Source of the DNA: Geminicoccus harenae
GTDB taxonomy: Bacteria; Pseudomonadota; Alphaproteobacteria; Geminicoccales; Geminicoccaceae
Assembly: GCF_019800005.1 (NCBI RefSeq)
Contig: NZ_JABGCL010000002.1
Location: forward strand, 222,379-286,378
Reading direction: 5' to 3'
DNA: 64,000 nt
A program made the position numbers and the translations under genes. Positions 44,547 through 54,017 of the stretch are shown here, piece after piece. The first letter of the stretch is position 1; each line of letters starts with the position of its first letter. Under the pieces are notes generated by a model. The model did not search any database. It had not been told where the DNA came from and worked only from the letters and a program-made list of their open reading frames with translations.

Positions 44547-45241
44547 CCAGCCTGTTCGGCATCGGGGTCGGCCCGGGCGATCCGGAACTGGTGACGCTGA
44601 AGGCGGCACGGCTGATCGGCACGCTGCCGGTCCTGGCCCATGTCGGCGCGGACGGCCGGCCGAGCCGGGCCCGGCGGATTGCGCAGGCCATGATCCCGGC
44701 CAGCACGCGGGAGCTGTCGGCGGACCTGCCGATGCGCTGCGCCCCGGACGCGGCCAAGCCGGTCTATGACCGGCTGGCGGCCAACATCCACACCGAGATC
44801 CGGCATGGCCGGGCCGTGGGCTTCCTGTGCGAGGGTGACCCTCTTCTCTACGGCTCGTTCGTGGCCCTGCTCGACCGGCTGGGCGAGCAGGTGCCGGTGA
44901 CGGTGGTGCCCGGCATCACCTCGATCGCGGCGGCCGCGGCCGGCAGCCGCCACGTCCTGGCCCAGCGGGACGAGAACCTGGCGATCCTGGCGGCCACGGC
45001 CGGGGACGCACGGCTCCAGGCGGCCATGGAAAGTGCCGCCAGCGTCGCGATCCTGAAGGTCGGCCGCCATCTGCCGCGGATCCGGCGCCTCCTGGCGGAT
45101 GCCGGGCTGGCCCGATCGGCGCTGGTCGTGAGCGAGCTGGGCAGTACGGAGGAGCAGGTCCGGCCGCTCGATCTGGTGACGGAGGAACGCCTGCCCTATT
45201 TCGCCCTGATCCTGGCCCGCCGCCCGCGCGGGCTGCCATGA
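44543..45241 (+). CDS. cobI: Precorrin-2 C20-methyltransferase CobI/CbiL
   Basis: A 232-residue SAM-dependent methyltransferase that methylates C20. It has the SUMT-superfamily marks GIGVGPGDPELVTLKA, FLCEGDPLLYGSF and VVPGITSIAAAAA. Two starts are possible: GTG 44543, in a GTGA overlap with the cobL stop like its neighbours, or ATG 44525, six codons earlier. The overlap argument favours 44543. Cobalt-specific (CbiL) and metal-free (CobI) substrates cannot be told apart from sequence alone. Confidence 0.92.
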   Translation: MTSLFGIGVGPGDPELVTLKAARLIGTLPVLAHVGADGRPSRARRIAQAMIPASTRELSADLPMRCAPDAAKPVYDRLAANIHTEIRHGRAVGFLCEGDPLLYGSFVALLDRLGEQVPVTVVPGITSIAAAAAGSRHVLAQRDENLAILAATAGDARLQAAMESAASVAILKVGRHLPRIRRLLADAGLARSALVVSELGSTEEQVRPLDLVTEERLPYFALILARRPRGLP

Positions 45242-47028
45242 CTACGATCGTCGTCCTGGGCAGGCGGAGCCTGCCCCTGGCTCGCCAGATCGCGGCAGCA
45301 CTCGTCGGCGCCGAGATCCATGGCCCGGCCGGGCTGGCGGTCGATGCGAGCTTCGCCCGGGCGACGGAACACCTGCTGGGCCTGTTCCGCCAGGGCCGGC
45401 CGATCGTCCTCTTGGGTGCTGCCGGCATCGCGATCCGGGCGGTGGCACCAGCCCTGGCCGACAAGACCGAAGAGCCGCCGGTCCTGGCAGTGGCCGAGGA
45501 CGGCTCCAGCGTGGTGCCGCTCCTGGGCGGCCATCGCGGCGCCAACCGGCTGGCCCGGCAGATCGGCGCCGCGCTGGGCGTCCAGCCCGCCATCACGACG
45601 GCGGGCGACCTGCGGCTGGGCCTGGCGCTGGACGAGCCGCCGACGGGCTTCGCCTGCCCGGACCCGGCGCCCGCCAAGGCACTGACCGCCCATCTGCTGG
45701 AAGGTGGCGGTGTGCGGCTGGACGACCCGGCGGGGCTGGCGCCGGCTGCGGGCTTGGCGAGTGTTGCGGTGGATCCGGCCAGCCGCTGGACGATCCGGCT
45801 GACCGAGCAGGCCGTCCCGGCGCAGCCGGGGCAACTGGTCTGGCATCCGCGCCGGCTGGTGCTGGGGGTGGGCTGCGAACGCAATGCGCCGGCGGGGCTG
45901 CTGATCGACCATGTGGCGGCCTGCCTCGCGCGGGCCGGGCTGGCGCCGGAAGCGGTGGCCTGCGTCGCCTCGATCGACCTGAAGGCCGACGAGCCCGCCG
46001 TCCATGCGCTGGCCGATCATCTCGGCGTGCCGGCCAGGTTCTTCACGGCAGCCGAACTCCGGGAGCAGACGCCACGGCTGGCCACTCCATCCGAGCTGGT
46101 GTTCCGCGAGGTCGGCTGCCATGGCGTGGCCGAAGGTGCGGCGCTGGCCGGAGTCGGGCCGGAAGGCCGGCTGCTCATGGCCAAGCAGGCGGGCCCACGG
46201 GTGACCTGTGCGGCCGCGCTGGCGCCGTTGCCCGTCGATCCGGAAGCGGTCGGTCGGGCGCGCGGCCGGCTGGCCGTGCTGGGCGTGGGACCTGGCCAGC
46301 CGGCATGGCGGACCCGGGAGGTGGAAGCCCTGCTGGCCTCGGCCAGCGACGTGGTCGGCTACCGGCTCTATCTCGACCTGGTGGCCGACCGGATCGGCCA
46401 TTGCCGGCGCCACGACTTCGATCTCGGCGAGGAGGAGGCGCGCTGCCGCCATGCCCTGGCACTGGCTGCGGAAGGGCGCGACGTCGCCCTGGTCTGCTCG
46501 GGCGATGCCGGCATCTTCGCCATGGCCTCGCCGCTGGTGGAACTCATGGAACGGCCGGACGATCCGGCCTGGGCCCGGGTCGAGCTGGTGGTGGGCCCGG
46601 GCATCAGCGCCATGCAGGCGGCAGCGGCCAGGCTGGGTGCACCGCTCGGCCATGATTTCTGCGCGATCTCGCTCTCCGACCTGCTGACCCCGCGCCCGGA
46701 GATCGAGCGCCGCCTGCAGGCCGCCGCCCAGGGCGATTTCGTGATCGCCTTCTACAACCCGGTGAGCCGGCGGCGGCGCGACCTGCTGCCGCTCGCCCAG
46801 GCGATCCTGCTGGAGGCTCGGCCGGCTGACACGCCGGTGGCGATCGCCCGCAGCCTGGGCCGTCCGGAGGAGGAAGTGACGGTGACCACGCTGGCGGCCC
46901 TGGACCCCGAAGCGGTCGACATGCTTTCCCTGGTCCTGGTCGGCTCGTCCAACAGCCGCGCCGTGACCCTGCCGTCCGGCCGTACGCTGGTGCTCACCCC
47001 TCGCGGCTACCACCGGAAATCCGCATGA
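45238..47028 (+). CDS. cobJ: Fused CbiG (cobalt-precorrin-5A hydrolase) and CobJ/CbiH (C17-methyltransferase)
   Basis: A 596-residue fusion. Residues 1-about 330 form Cbi[18 protein letters not shown], the core [45 protein letters not shown] and a C-terminal [13 protein letters not shown] segment. Residues about 340-596 form CobJ/CbiH, the ring-contracting C17-methyltransferase: [61 protein letters not shown]. CbiG opens the delta-lactone after contraction, so the fusion joins consecutive steps. CbiG belongs to the cobalt-early route. ATG 45238 overlaps cobI and the stop overlaps cobM. Confidence 0.92.
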   Translation: MTTIVVLGRRSLPLARQIAAALVGAEIHGPAGLAVDASFARATEHLLGLFRQGRPIVLLGAAGIAIRAVAPALADKTEEPPVLAVAEDGSSVVPLLGGHRGANRLARQIGAALGVQPAITTAGDLRLGLALDEPPTGFACPDPAPAKALTAHLLEGGGVRLDDPAGLAPAAGLASVAVDPASRWTIRLTEQAVPAQPGQLVWHPRRLVLGVGCERNAPAGLLIDHVAACLARAGLAPEAVACVASIDLKADEPAVHALADHLGVPARFFTAAELREQTPRLATPSELVFREVGCHGVAEGAALAGVGPEGRLLMAKQAGPRVTCAAALAPLPVDPEAVGRARGRLAVLGVGPGQPAWRTREVEALLASASDVVGYRLYLDLVADRIGHCRRHDFDLGEEEARCRHALALAAEGRDVALVCSGDAGIFAMASPLVELMERPDDPAWARVELVVGPGISAMQAAAARLGAPLGHDFCAISLSDLLTPRPEIERRLQAAAQGDFVIAFYNPVSRRRRDLLPLAQAILLEARPADTPVAIARSLGRPEEEVTVTTLAALDPEAVDMLSLVLVGSSNSRAVTLPSGRTLVLTPRGYHRKSA

Positions 47029-47795
47029 CCGTGCACTTCATCGGCGCCGGGCCCGGTGCCGCGGACCTCATCACCGTGCGCGGCTTGGAGCTGATCCGGC
47101 GCTGCCCGGTCTGCCTCTATGCCGGCTCGCTGGTGCCGCGCGCCATCGTCGAGGCAGCTCCCGCCGATGCGGAGGTGGTGGACACCGCACCCTTGCATCT
47201 CGACCAGATCATGGCGCTGATCGAGCGGGCGCACGGCCGGGGCCAGGACGTCGCCCGGGTCCATTCCGGCGACCCCTCCATCTATGGCGCCACGGCGGAG
47301 CAGATCCGCCGCCTCGCAGCGCTCGGCATCCCCTACACGATCACGCCGGGCGTGCCGGCGTTTGCCGCGGCCGCGGCGGAGCTCGGCACGGAGCTGACCC
47401 TGCCGGATGTCGCGCAGTCGATCGTGCTGACCCGAACCACGGTCAGGGCCTCGGCGATGCCGGCGGGCGAGGACCTCGCCTCGTTCGCCCGGACCGGCGC
47501 CACGCTGGCAATCCATCTCTCGATCAACAACCTGGCGCGGGTGGTTCGCGACCTCGTGCCCGTGCTGGGCGAGGACATGCCGGTGGCGGTGGTGTACCGG
47601 GCGACCTGGCCGGACCAGCAGATCGTCCAGGGCACGCTCGGCGACATCCGTGCCAAGGTGAAGGGGCTGGGCCTGACGCGCACCGCGCTGATCATGGTCG
47701 GCCGGGTGCTCGACCCGGGCCACTTCTCCGACAGCCGTCTCTACGCGGCGGACCACACGCATGTGCTCCGGCCGGAGCCGGCGGGGTCAGGCTGA
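47025..47795 (+). CDS. cobM: Precorrin-4 C11-methyltransferase CobM/CbiF
   Basis: A 256-residue SAM-dependent methyltransferase for C11. Motifs [53 protein letters not shown] and [11 protein letters not shown] are typical. Its ATG 47025 overlaps cobJ by 4 nt. It is the last gene of the five-gene cobHLIJM block, and the DNA after it is decayed transposon sequence. Confidence 0.94.
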   Translation: MTVHFIGAGPGAADLITVRGLELIRRCPVCLYAGSLVPRAIVEAAPADAEVVDTAPLHLDQIMALIERAHGRGQDVARVHSGDPSIYGATAEQIRRLAALGIPYTITPGVPAFAAAAAELGTELTLPDVAQSIVLTRTTVRASAMPAGEDLASFARTGATLAIHLSINNLARVVRDLVPVLGEDMPVAVVYRATWPDQQIVQGTLGDIRAKVKGLGLTRTALIMVGRVLDPGHFSDSRLYAADHTHVLRPEPAGSG

Positions 47796-47822
47796 CCGAC
47801 TGTCGGTGAGGTCGCTGAATGG

Positions 47823-48470
47823 TCACGCGATCCGCTGCGGCATGATCCGGCTCATGGCGGCCTGGATCATCGCCATGCCGGCTTCAGGCAGCCGCCCATA
47901 GTATCGCGCAAGAAGGTGGGAACGGGAGAACCAGGCGAAGGTCCGCTCGATGATCCATCATCCGGCCGCAGGCGGATGATGCGCTTTCCGAAGGCACGGC
48001 GGTCGGCAGGCCGCCGGGGGCGCCGCGGGAGGACGTGGCAGCCCGCCAGCCGTTCCTCCAGTCCATAGCGCCATGCCTGCTCTGGCGGTGGAACCGGGCC
48101 TCCCATGCGCCAGCTGCGTTCCTTCTCCAGCCACTTTACGCACGGCCGGTACAGGCGCGAGCCGGCCAGACCAGCTCCAACCGCGGCAAGGCCGCCATGG
48201 GCGCTGCCTCGATCATATGCCATGTGCCGACCGCGCCGCGCAGGTTGGCAGCGTGGATGTGTGCCAGGAGGATCAGGCCCGATGCGTCCACCAGGATGCG
48301 CCGCTTGCGCCCGAACGTCTTCCTGACTGCCTCCGAGCCTCGGTCAGGTCCACCCACGCCCGTTGTCCGTGCTGTCTGCGAACCGATCGCGGCAGCGGGT
48401 CGGGTGCGAGCGTACCATCGGCCCTGTCCGCTTTGCGGACATCACTCCGCAGGATCGATGGTTTGCATCG
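47823..48470 (-). pseudogene. Degenerate IS5-family transposase (relic)
   Basis: Several minus-strand frames together read an IS5-family transposase: FGRKRRILVDASGLILLAHIHAANL (48.13-48.31 kb), then PCVKWLEKERSW and GLEERLAGCHVLPRR (47.99-48.15), then ERTFAWFSRSHLLARYYGRLPE and MSRIMPQRIA, ending with a stop at 47823-47825. They lie in different frames, so at least two frameshifts have occurred. The N-terminal part fades near 48.46 kb. Catalytic DDE could not be fully traced. It lies immediately after cobM. Confidence 0.75.
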
Positions 48471-48601
48471 ACGGAGGAAAGTGGCGTGGCAGCATGCGCC
48501 AAGCGCAGCGGGAGCCGGCCAGTTATACCAAAGCTCAGAAGAAGTGGCTTGGATGCAGTGGCGTCGGGCGGAGCATGGTGAGATGGGCCAGGAGGCCCCT
48601 C

Positions 48602-48853
48602 ATGCCTGCTTGCCCCATCTGTGATGATCTGTCTGCCCTCGAACTTCGTCGCCTGGCCCGGCACGAGCCGGATCGCCATGCTGCGATGCGCCTTTTGGCG
48701 GTCGCCGATGCGTCGGGTGGTCTGTCGCGGGCCGAGGTTGCCCGGCTGGCCGGGATGGAGCGCAAAGTGCTGCGCGATGCGGTGCTGCGCTACCATGCGG
48801 AAGGACCGCAGGGGCTGCGCACTCGGCCAAAGTCGGGAGGCCTGAGAGGCTGA
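48602..48853 (+). pseudogene. N-terminal fragment of an IS630-family transposase
   Basis: The 83-residue frame from ATG 48602 (LRRLARHEPDRHAAMRLLAVADASGG, then RAEVARLAGMERKVLRDAV and YHAEGPQGLRTRPKSGG) is the helix-turn-helix N-terminus of IS630-type transposases. After the stop at 48853 a frameshifted RLTPVEQA continues the family pattern for a few residues, then decays. The C-terminal DDE domain is missing. Inactive relic. Confidence 0.7.
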
Positions 48854-48978
48854 CGCCTGTAGAGCAGGCGATCCCTCAAGGCTCTCCGCCGGCTCCTGCC
48901 GGAGCTGCCCTGAGCCTAGGCGCCGCCCACAGCCTGGAGCCAGCGCGTTCCCTGCCGTGGGCCGGCCCGGCCGATGGG

Positions 48979-49722
48979 TCAGGCCAGCCCACATAGCCAG
49001 GGGAGTGCACCGGACGGGTCGGTTGCCGTCGGCCCGTCCGGCTGGGGCGGGCGGGCCAGCAGCACCACGGGGATGCCGCGCGCCCGCGCCGCCAGGATCT
49101 TGGCGTGGCCTGCCGCACCGCCCGATGCCTTGCTCACCAGCACGTCCACGCCGTAGCGCGCGAGCAACGCGCTTTCCGCTTCAAGCGTGAAGGGCGGGCG
49201 CGCCTGCACGTGCACCACCCCGAGCGGCAGGTCCGGGATCGGCTCGATGCTGCGCAGGACCAGCCGCATGCGCTGGTGGAGCTGGAGGAAGAGCTGGACG
49301 GCCTCGTGGCCGGTGGTGAGGAGCGCGGTCTTGCCGAAGCTCGGCAGGATGCGGACCGCCTCGGTTGCGTCGGCGACCTCCACCCAGCGGTCTTCCGCGT
49401 CGCGTCGCCAGGAGGGGCGCAGGAGACGCAGGCGCGGGATGCCGAGCGCAGCGCAGGCCTCGGCGGCATGCGAGGGCATCTGGCGCGCGAACGGGTGGGT
49501 GGCGTCCACCACCGCTGCCGGCCGTTCGGCCGCGAGCCAGGCGGTGAGGCCCGCGATCCCGCCAAAGCCGCCCTGGCGCAGCTCGCCCGCCACTTTCCCC
49601 GGCGTGCTGGTGCGCCCGGCCAGCGAGGTCACGGTCCGCCAGCCGGGCCGATCGGCCAGGGCTCGGGCGAGTTCGGTCGCTTCCGCCGTGCCGCCCAGGA
49701 TCAGGACCAGCCGGGCGCCCAT
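48979..49722 (-). CDS. cobK: Precorrin-6A reductase CobK/CbiJ
   Basis: A 247-residue NADPH-dependent reductase of (cobalt-)precorrin-6A. Rossmann start LVLILGGTAEATELARALA, VVDATHPFARQMPSHA, and the C-terminal VSKASGGAAGHAKILAARA. It starts at 49722, where its coding sequence overlaps the cbiD end by 22 nt. It is on the minus strand, downstream of cbiD in one small operon. Confidence 0.93.
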   Translation of the reverse strand: MGARLVLILGGTAEATELARALADRPGWRTVTSLAGRTSTPGKVAGELRQGGFGGIAGLTAWLAAERPAAVVDATHPFARQMPSHAAEACAALGIPRLRLLRPSWRRDAEDRWVEVADATEAVRILPSFGKTALLTTGHEAVQLFLQLHQRMRLVLRSIEPIPDLPLGVVHVQARPPFTLEAESALLARYGVDVLVSKASGGAAGHAKILAARARGIPVVLLARPPQPDGPTATDPSGALPWLCGLA

Positions 49723-50810
49723 CCGACCTCCCTGCCCGTTCGGTCATACACCAGCACCTCCACCGCGACCGCGTCGCCCACCACCGCCTGCGCCACTGCG
49801 CGCGCCTGCTCGGCCACGTGCTGCGCCAGGGGGAAGCCCAGCGCATCGGCGGCCTGGTGCAGTTCCAGGGCGGTGTTGGCGGTGGCGGCCAGTGCCACGA
49901 GGGGCGCCGGCGCCCCGACGGTCCGCAGCAGGTCCGCCAGTGCCTCGGGCCGCATCGGGTTGCGCGCGGAATGGAGGTCCATGGCACCCTGCGCCAGCTT
50001 GGTGAGCTTGGCGAAGCCGCCGGCCACGGTCAGTCGGGCGACCGGGTGGCGGCGCAGATATTTCAGCGTGCCGCCCGCGAAGTCGCCCATGTCGAGCAGC
50101 GCCAGGTCCGAGAGCGCATGGCGCCGCCGCACCGCGGCCTCCGAGGTCGAGCCGGTGCAGGCGGCCACGTGACCCAGCCCCGCCGCGCGCGCCACGTCGA
50201 TGCCGCGCTGGATCGAGTGGATCCAGGCGGAGCAGGAATAGGGCACGACGATGCCGGTGGTGCCCAGGATGGACAGGCCGCCCAGGATGCCGAGCCGCGG
50301 GTTCCAGGTTTTCGCGGCGATGGCGGCACCATTTGGGACCGACACCGTCACGGTCAAGTCGGCGGGCTGGCCCGTGGCGGCGGCCACCTCCTCCAACCCG
50401 GTGCGGATCATCGCGCGGGGCCCAGGATTGATGGCGGGCTCGCCGGGCGGCAGGGGCAGGCCCGGCAGGGTCACGGTGCCCACGCCTGGGCCGGCGAGGA
50501 AGCGGATGCCGCTGCCGGGCGGGGCGGGTGCGACCGTGGCGCCGACTTCGCAGCCATGGGTCACATCCGGGTCGTCGCCGGCATCCTTCACGATCGCGGC
50601 GAACGCGTGATCGGCGGTGAGTTCCGTGCGGGCGAGCGGCAGCCGGACGCTGCCGCCGCGCGGCAGGGTGATCTCGACCGGGTCGGGGAAGCCGGCGCCG
50701 GCCAGCGCCTGGAACGCGGCCTTGGTGGCGCCGGCGGCACAGGTCCCGGTGGTCCAGCCGCGGCGCAGCGCCGGGGACGGAGGTGCCTCGGCACTCGGTT
50801 TCGTCGCCAT
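49701..50810 (-). CDS. cbiD: Cobalt-precorrin-5B C1-methyltransferase CbiD
   Basis: A 369-residue CbiD that methylates C1 of cobalt-precorrin-5B. It starts LRRGWTTGTCAAGATKAAFQAL and has VTVSVPNGAAIAAKTWNPRLGILGG, cut here, and GTTGIVVPYSCSAW. CbiD replaces CobF of the oxygen-dependent route, so its presence argues for cobalt-loaded intermediates. Start 50810 lies 27 bp from the divergent cobB start. Confidence 0.94.
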   Translation of the reverse strand: MATKPSAEAPPSPALRRGWTTGTCAAGATKAAFQALAGAGFPDPVEITLPRGGSVRLPLARTELTADHAFAAIVKDAGDDPDVTHGCEVGATVAPAPPGSGIRFLAGPGVGTVTLPGLPLPPGEPAINPGPRAMIRTGLEEVAAATGQPADLTVTVSVPNGAAIAAKTWNPRLGILGGLSILGTTGIVVPYSCSAWIHSIQRGIDVARAAGLGHVAACTGSTSEAAVRRRHALSDLALLDMGDFAGGTLKYLRRHPVARLTVAGGFAKLTKLAQGAMDLHSARNPMRPEALADLLRTVGAPAPLVALAATANTALELHQAADALGFPLAQHVAEQARAVAQAVVGDAVAVEVLVYDRTGREVGWAPGWS

Positions 50811-50837
50811 GCCCGGCTATCCTGGCCCGGTTACTGG

Positions 50838-52172
50838 ATGCACCGGGAGACTCCCATCAGCTCCGCCCCTACCCTTCTGGTCGCCGCGACCGCCTCGGGC
50901 TCGGGCAAGACCGCGATCACCGCCGCGATCCTGCGCGCGCTTGGCCGGCGCGGCCAGACGGTGGGCGGGTTCAAGGTCGGCCCCGACTATATCGACCCGG
51001 CCTTTCACCGGGCAGCCTCCGGTCGGCCCTGCCCCAATGTCGATCCCTGGGCGATGCGAGTCGCCACCCAGACCGCCATCCTGGAGCAGGCCGGCCTCGC
51101 GGTCGACCTGCTGATCGGCGAAGGCGTGATGGGCTTGTTCGACGGGGCGGCGGACGGCACGGGTGCTACCGCCGATCTCGCCGCCACCCTCGCCATCCCG
51201 GTCGTGCTGGTGGTGAGTGCCAGGGGCATGGGCGCCTCGGCCGCAGCGCTGATCGAGGGGTTCTGCCATCATCGCGCCGACGTGGCGGTGGTGGGGGTGA
51301 TCTTCAACCGGGTCAACACCGATACCCATGCAAGGCTCTTGCGCGAGGCCTGCGCCGGCCGGCTTTCCATCCCGATCCTGGGCTTCCTCCCCGACGACCC
51401 GGCCCTGACGCTGCCCGAGCGCCATCTAGGCCTGGTCCAGGCGCAGGAGCTGGCCGGGCTCGACCGGCAGCTCGACCAGGCGGCACGGCTGGTCGAGCGC
51501 CATCTCGACCTGCCGCGCCTAGTCCGCCTGGCACGTTTCCCGTCGGTCGCGGCCCTGCCGCACCGAACGGCACCGCTGAAGCCACCCGGCCAGCGGATCG
51601 CCCTGGCCGAGGATGCCGCGTTCGCCTTCGCCTACCCGTCGGTCCTGGCCGGGTGGCGGGCGCGTGGTACCGAGCTCCTGCCCTTCGCGCCGCTGGCCGA
51701 CCAGCCACCCGACCCGGACGCCGATGCGGTCTACCTGCCGGGGGGATATCCGGAACTGCATGCCGCCAGGCTCGTCGGCGCTGGCCGGTTCATGTCCGGC
51801 CTGCGTGCCGCGGCCGCGAGGGGGGCCGCCGTCTATGGCGAGTGCGGCGGCTACATGGTGCTGGGCGAGGTGCTGGTCGACCGGGACGGCCAGGCCCAGC
51901 CCATGAGCGGCCTCCTGCCGGTGGTGACCAGCTTCGCCAAGCCCAGGCTGCATTTGGGCTATCGCCGCGTGACCAGCCGGCACTCCTCGCCCCTGGGGCT
52001 GGCCGGGACCGTCTGGCGGGGCCATGAGTTCCACTATGCCAGCGAGCTGGAGGCGCGTGGCCCCAGGCTGTTCGGCCTGGCCGATGCCCGCGGTGAGCCG
52101 CGCGCCGATGCCGGCTGCGTGCTGGGCCGGGTCTGCGGCAGCTTCGTCCATCTGGTCGACCGCGCCGACTAG
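50838..52172 (+). CDS. cobB: Cobyrinate a,c-diamide synthase CobB/CbiA
   Basis: A 444-residue ATP/glutamine amidase for the a and c side chains. It has P-loop ATASGSGKTAITAAIL, FKVGPDYIDPAFH, VMGLFDGAADGTGATADLA, and a C-terminal glutamine amidotransferase domain with the Cys in YGECGGYMVLG and His in WRGHEFHYASEL. CbiA acts on cobalt-cobyrinate and CobB on hydrogenobyrinate; the two cannot be separated here. Its 3' end overlaps cobT. Confidence 0.93.
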   Translation: MHRETPISSAPTLLVAATASGSGKTAITAAILRALGRRGQTVGGFKVGPDYIDPAFHRAASGRPCPNVDPWAMRVATQTAILEQAGLAVDLLIGEGVMGLFDGAADGTGATADLAATLAIPVVLVVSARGMGASAAALIEGFCHHRADVAVVGVIFNRVNTDTHARLLREACAGRLSIPILGFLPDDPALTLPERHLGLVQAQELAGLDRQLDQAARLVERHLDLPRLVRLARFPSVAALPHRTAPLKPPGQRIALAEDAAFAFAYPSVLAGWRARGTELLPFAPLADQPPDPDADAVYLPGGYPELHAARLVGAGRFMSGLRAAAARGAAVYGECGGYMVLGEVLVDRDGQAQPMSGLLPVVTSFAKPRLHLGYRRVTSRHSSPLGLAGTVWRGHEFHYASELEARGPRLFGLADARGEPRADAGCVLGRVCGSFVHLVDRAD

Positions 52173-53185
52173 CGGCCTTCGCTCTCAGAGGGGCGCTCCG
52201 CCACGCCCGCCTCGGCAAAACTCGCCATGCCGGTGTGGCAGGCGAGTGCCGCGCGCACCACCTGGATCGCCAATGCCGCGCCCGACGCCTCGCCCAGCCG
52301 CATCTCCAGGTCGAGCAGCGGCTGGAGGCCCAGCCGGCCGAGCAGGGCGCGGTGGGCATGCTCGGCGGAGACATGGCCGGCCAGGCAATGGGCGATGGCG
52401 GTCGGGTCCAGCCGGAACAGCACGGCCGCGGCCGCTCCAGTGACGAAGCCGTCCAGCAGCACCGGGATCCGGCGCCGGCGTGCCTCGAGGATGCAGCCGG
52501 CCATGGCCGCCAGCTCGAACCCGCCGAGTGCCTGCAGGACCAGCTCCGGGTCGCCCAGCACGTCCTGGTGCCGGGCCAAGCCCGCATCCACCACCGCTGC
52601 CTTGTGCCGGATCCCATCTGCGTCCAGCCCGGTGCCGGCACCGCACCATTCCCGGCCGCCACCGCCCAGCAGGGCAGCACAGACCGCCGCGGCCGTGGCC
52701 GTGTTGCCGATGCCCATCTCGCCGACCGCCAGGAGATCCACGCCCTCGCCGACGGCCCGCCGGCCGGCCTCGACCGCGGCGGCACATTCCGCCGGGTCCA
52801 TTGACGGAGCTTTGGTCCAGTCGCGCGTCGTCCAATGCGGGAACGGGTCGTGCACCAGGAGCTTGGCGCCGCATGTGCGCGCCAGCTGGTTGATCGCGGC
52901 ACCGCCCTTGCGGAAGTTGCGGACCATCTGGTCGGTCACCGCGGCCGGAAAAGCGGAAACACCCTGGGCGGCCACACCGTGGCGGCCGGTGAAGACATGG
53001 ACCTCGACCCGGTCCAGCCGGGGCGGGTGGCGGCCCTGCCAGGTGCAGAGATGGGCCGTCACCTCCTCCAGCCGCCCGAGCGATCCCGCGGGCTTGGTCA
53101 GCTCCGCCTCGTGCTGCCGTGCTGCCGCGAGCGGTGCTGGATCGGACGGTGGCAGCGCCGACACGTCGAGGATCGGTTTGCGCAT
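52169..53185 (-). CDS. cobT: Nicotinate-nucleotide:dimethylbenzimidazole phosphoribosyltransferase CobT
   Basis: A 338-residue enzyme that makes alpha-ribazole phosphate for the lower ligand. Motifs are KPAGSLGRLEE, HVFTGRHGVAAQGVS, GEMGIGNTATAAAV (product phosphate) and WCGAGTGLDADGIRHKAAVV. The catalytic Glu lies in the C-terminal part (LEMRLGEASGAALAI). I start at ATG 53185; the frame runs on to 53593 without family match. Minus strand, convergent with cobB and divergent from cobS. It is the CobU-type phosphoribosyltransferase in other naming schemes. Confidence 0.93.
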   Translation of the reverse strand: MRKPILDVSALPPSDPAPLAAARQHEAELTKPAGSLGRLEEVTAHLCTWQGRHPPRLDRVEVHVFTGRHGVAAQGVSAFPAAVTDQMVRNFRKGGAAINQLARTCGAKLLVHDPFPHWTTRDWTKAPSMDPAECAAAVEAGRRAVGEGVDLLAVGEMGIGNTATAAAVCAALLGGGGREWCGAGTGLDADGIRHKAAVVDAGLARHQDVLGDPELVLQALGGFELAAMAGCILEARRRRIPVLLDGFVTGAAAAVLFRLDPTAIAHCLAGHVSAEHAHRALLGRLGLQPLLDLEMRLGEASGAALAIQVVRAALACHTGMASFAEAGVAERPSESEGR

Positions 53186-53231
53186 GGCGGCGTTTCCGAG
53201 GCTGGGGTACCGACCGACAGGAGGGCAGGCC

Positions 53232-54017
53232 CTGCCCCCCGACCGGCTGGCACGGACACAAGACTTGCTCCACGACGTCAAGCTCGCCCTGCAGTTCCTG
53301 ACCAGGCTGCCGATCCGAACGGACGATCCTGCGGGCATGGCCGGCATCGCGCGCGCCGCCTGGGCGTTCCCATTGGCGGGCCTGGTGGTGGCCGCCGCCG
53401 CTGCCCTGACCTTCCTCCTGGCGGACCGGATCGGGCTGCCGCCGGTGCTGGCCGCGATCCTGGCCCTGGCTGCGTCCATCGCCCTGACCGGGGCGCTGCA
53501 TGAGGACGGGCTGGCCGACCTGTTCGACGCCCTTGGCGGCCATGCCGGCCGGGCGCGCGCGCTCGAGATCATGCGCGACAGCCGAATCGGCACCTACGGC
53601 ACGCTCGCCCTGCTGGTCACCCTGGCGCTGCGCGCCGGCGCCCTGGCCATGCTCGCCACGCCCGGCCGCGTCGCCCTGGCCCTGGCGGGCGCCGCCTGCC
53701 TATCACGAGCCGCCATGGCAGTCACGATGGCACTCCAGCACCCGGCCCGGCCCGACGGCCTGGGTGCCGCCGCCGGCCAGGTGACACCGGCCCGGGCTGC
53801 CATCGCCACTGCGCTCGCCAGCCTCTGCCTTCTGGCCGCAGCCGGTCCGGTCCAAGCGCTGCCCGCGCTCGTCGCAGCCGCCGGCACCCTGGCTCTCACC
53901 ATGCACTGGACCCGCCGGCGCCTCGGCGGCTTCACCGGCGACACGCTGGGCGCCACCCAGCAACTGGTCGAAACGGCATGCCTGCTGGCAGCGGTCGCCG
54001 GTCAGCGCATGGGCTGA
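53232..54017 (+). CDS. cobS: Adenosylcobinamide-GDP ribazoletransferase CobS (CobV)
   Basis: A 261-residue integral membrane enzyme that joins alpha-ribazole to AdoCbi-GDP in the last step. It has ALQFLTRLPIRTDDP at the start, GALHEDGLADLFDALGGHAGRARALEIMRDSRIGTYG (catalytic, shortened here), repeated hydrophobic helices and GGFTGDTLGATQQLVE near the end. The usual starts are ATG 53184 (which collides with the cobT start) and TTG 53265. AGGAGGG at 53219-53225 sits 6 nt before CTG 53232, so I favour CTG there. All give the same core. Confidence 0.88.
   Translation: MPPDRLARTQDLLHDVKLALQFLTRLPIRTDDPAGMAGIARAAWAFPLAGLVVAAAAALTFLLADRIGLPPVLAAILALAASIALTGALHEDGLADLFDALGGHAGRARALEIMRDSRIGTYGTLALLVTLALRAGALAMLATPGRVALALAGAACLSRAAMAVTMALQHPARPDGLGAAAGQVTPARAAIATALASLCLLAAAGPVQALPALVAAAGTLALTMHWTRRRLGGFTGDTLGATQQLVETACLLAAVAGQRMG

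Larger units (their letters stand above)
47796..48978. other. Transposon-relic stretch between cobM and cobK
   Basis: Apart from the IS5 and IS630 fragments, this 1.18-kb stretch has no intact gene. Between about 48854 and 48978 I see nothing recognisable beyond the IS630 frameshift tail. Terminal inverted repeats or target duplications could not be located by eye. Confidence 0.6.
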
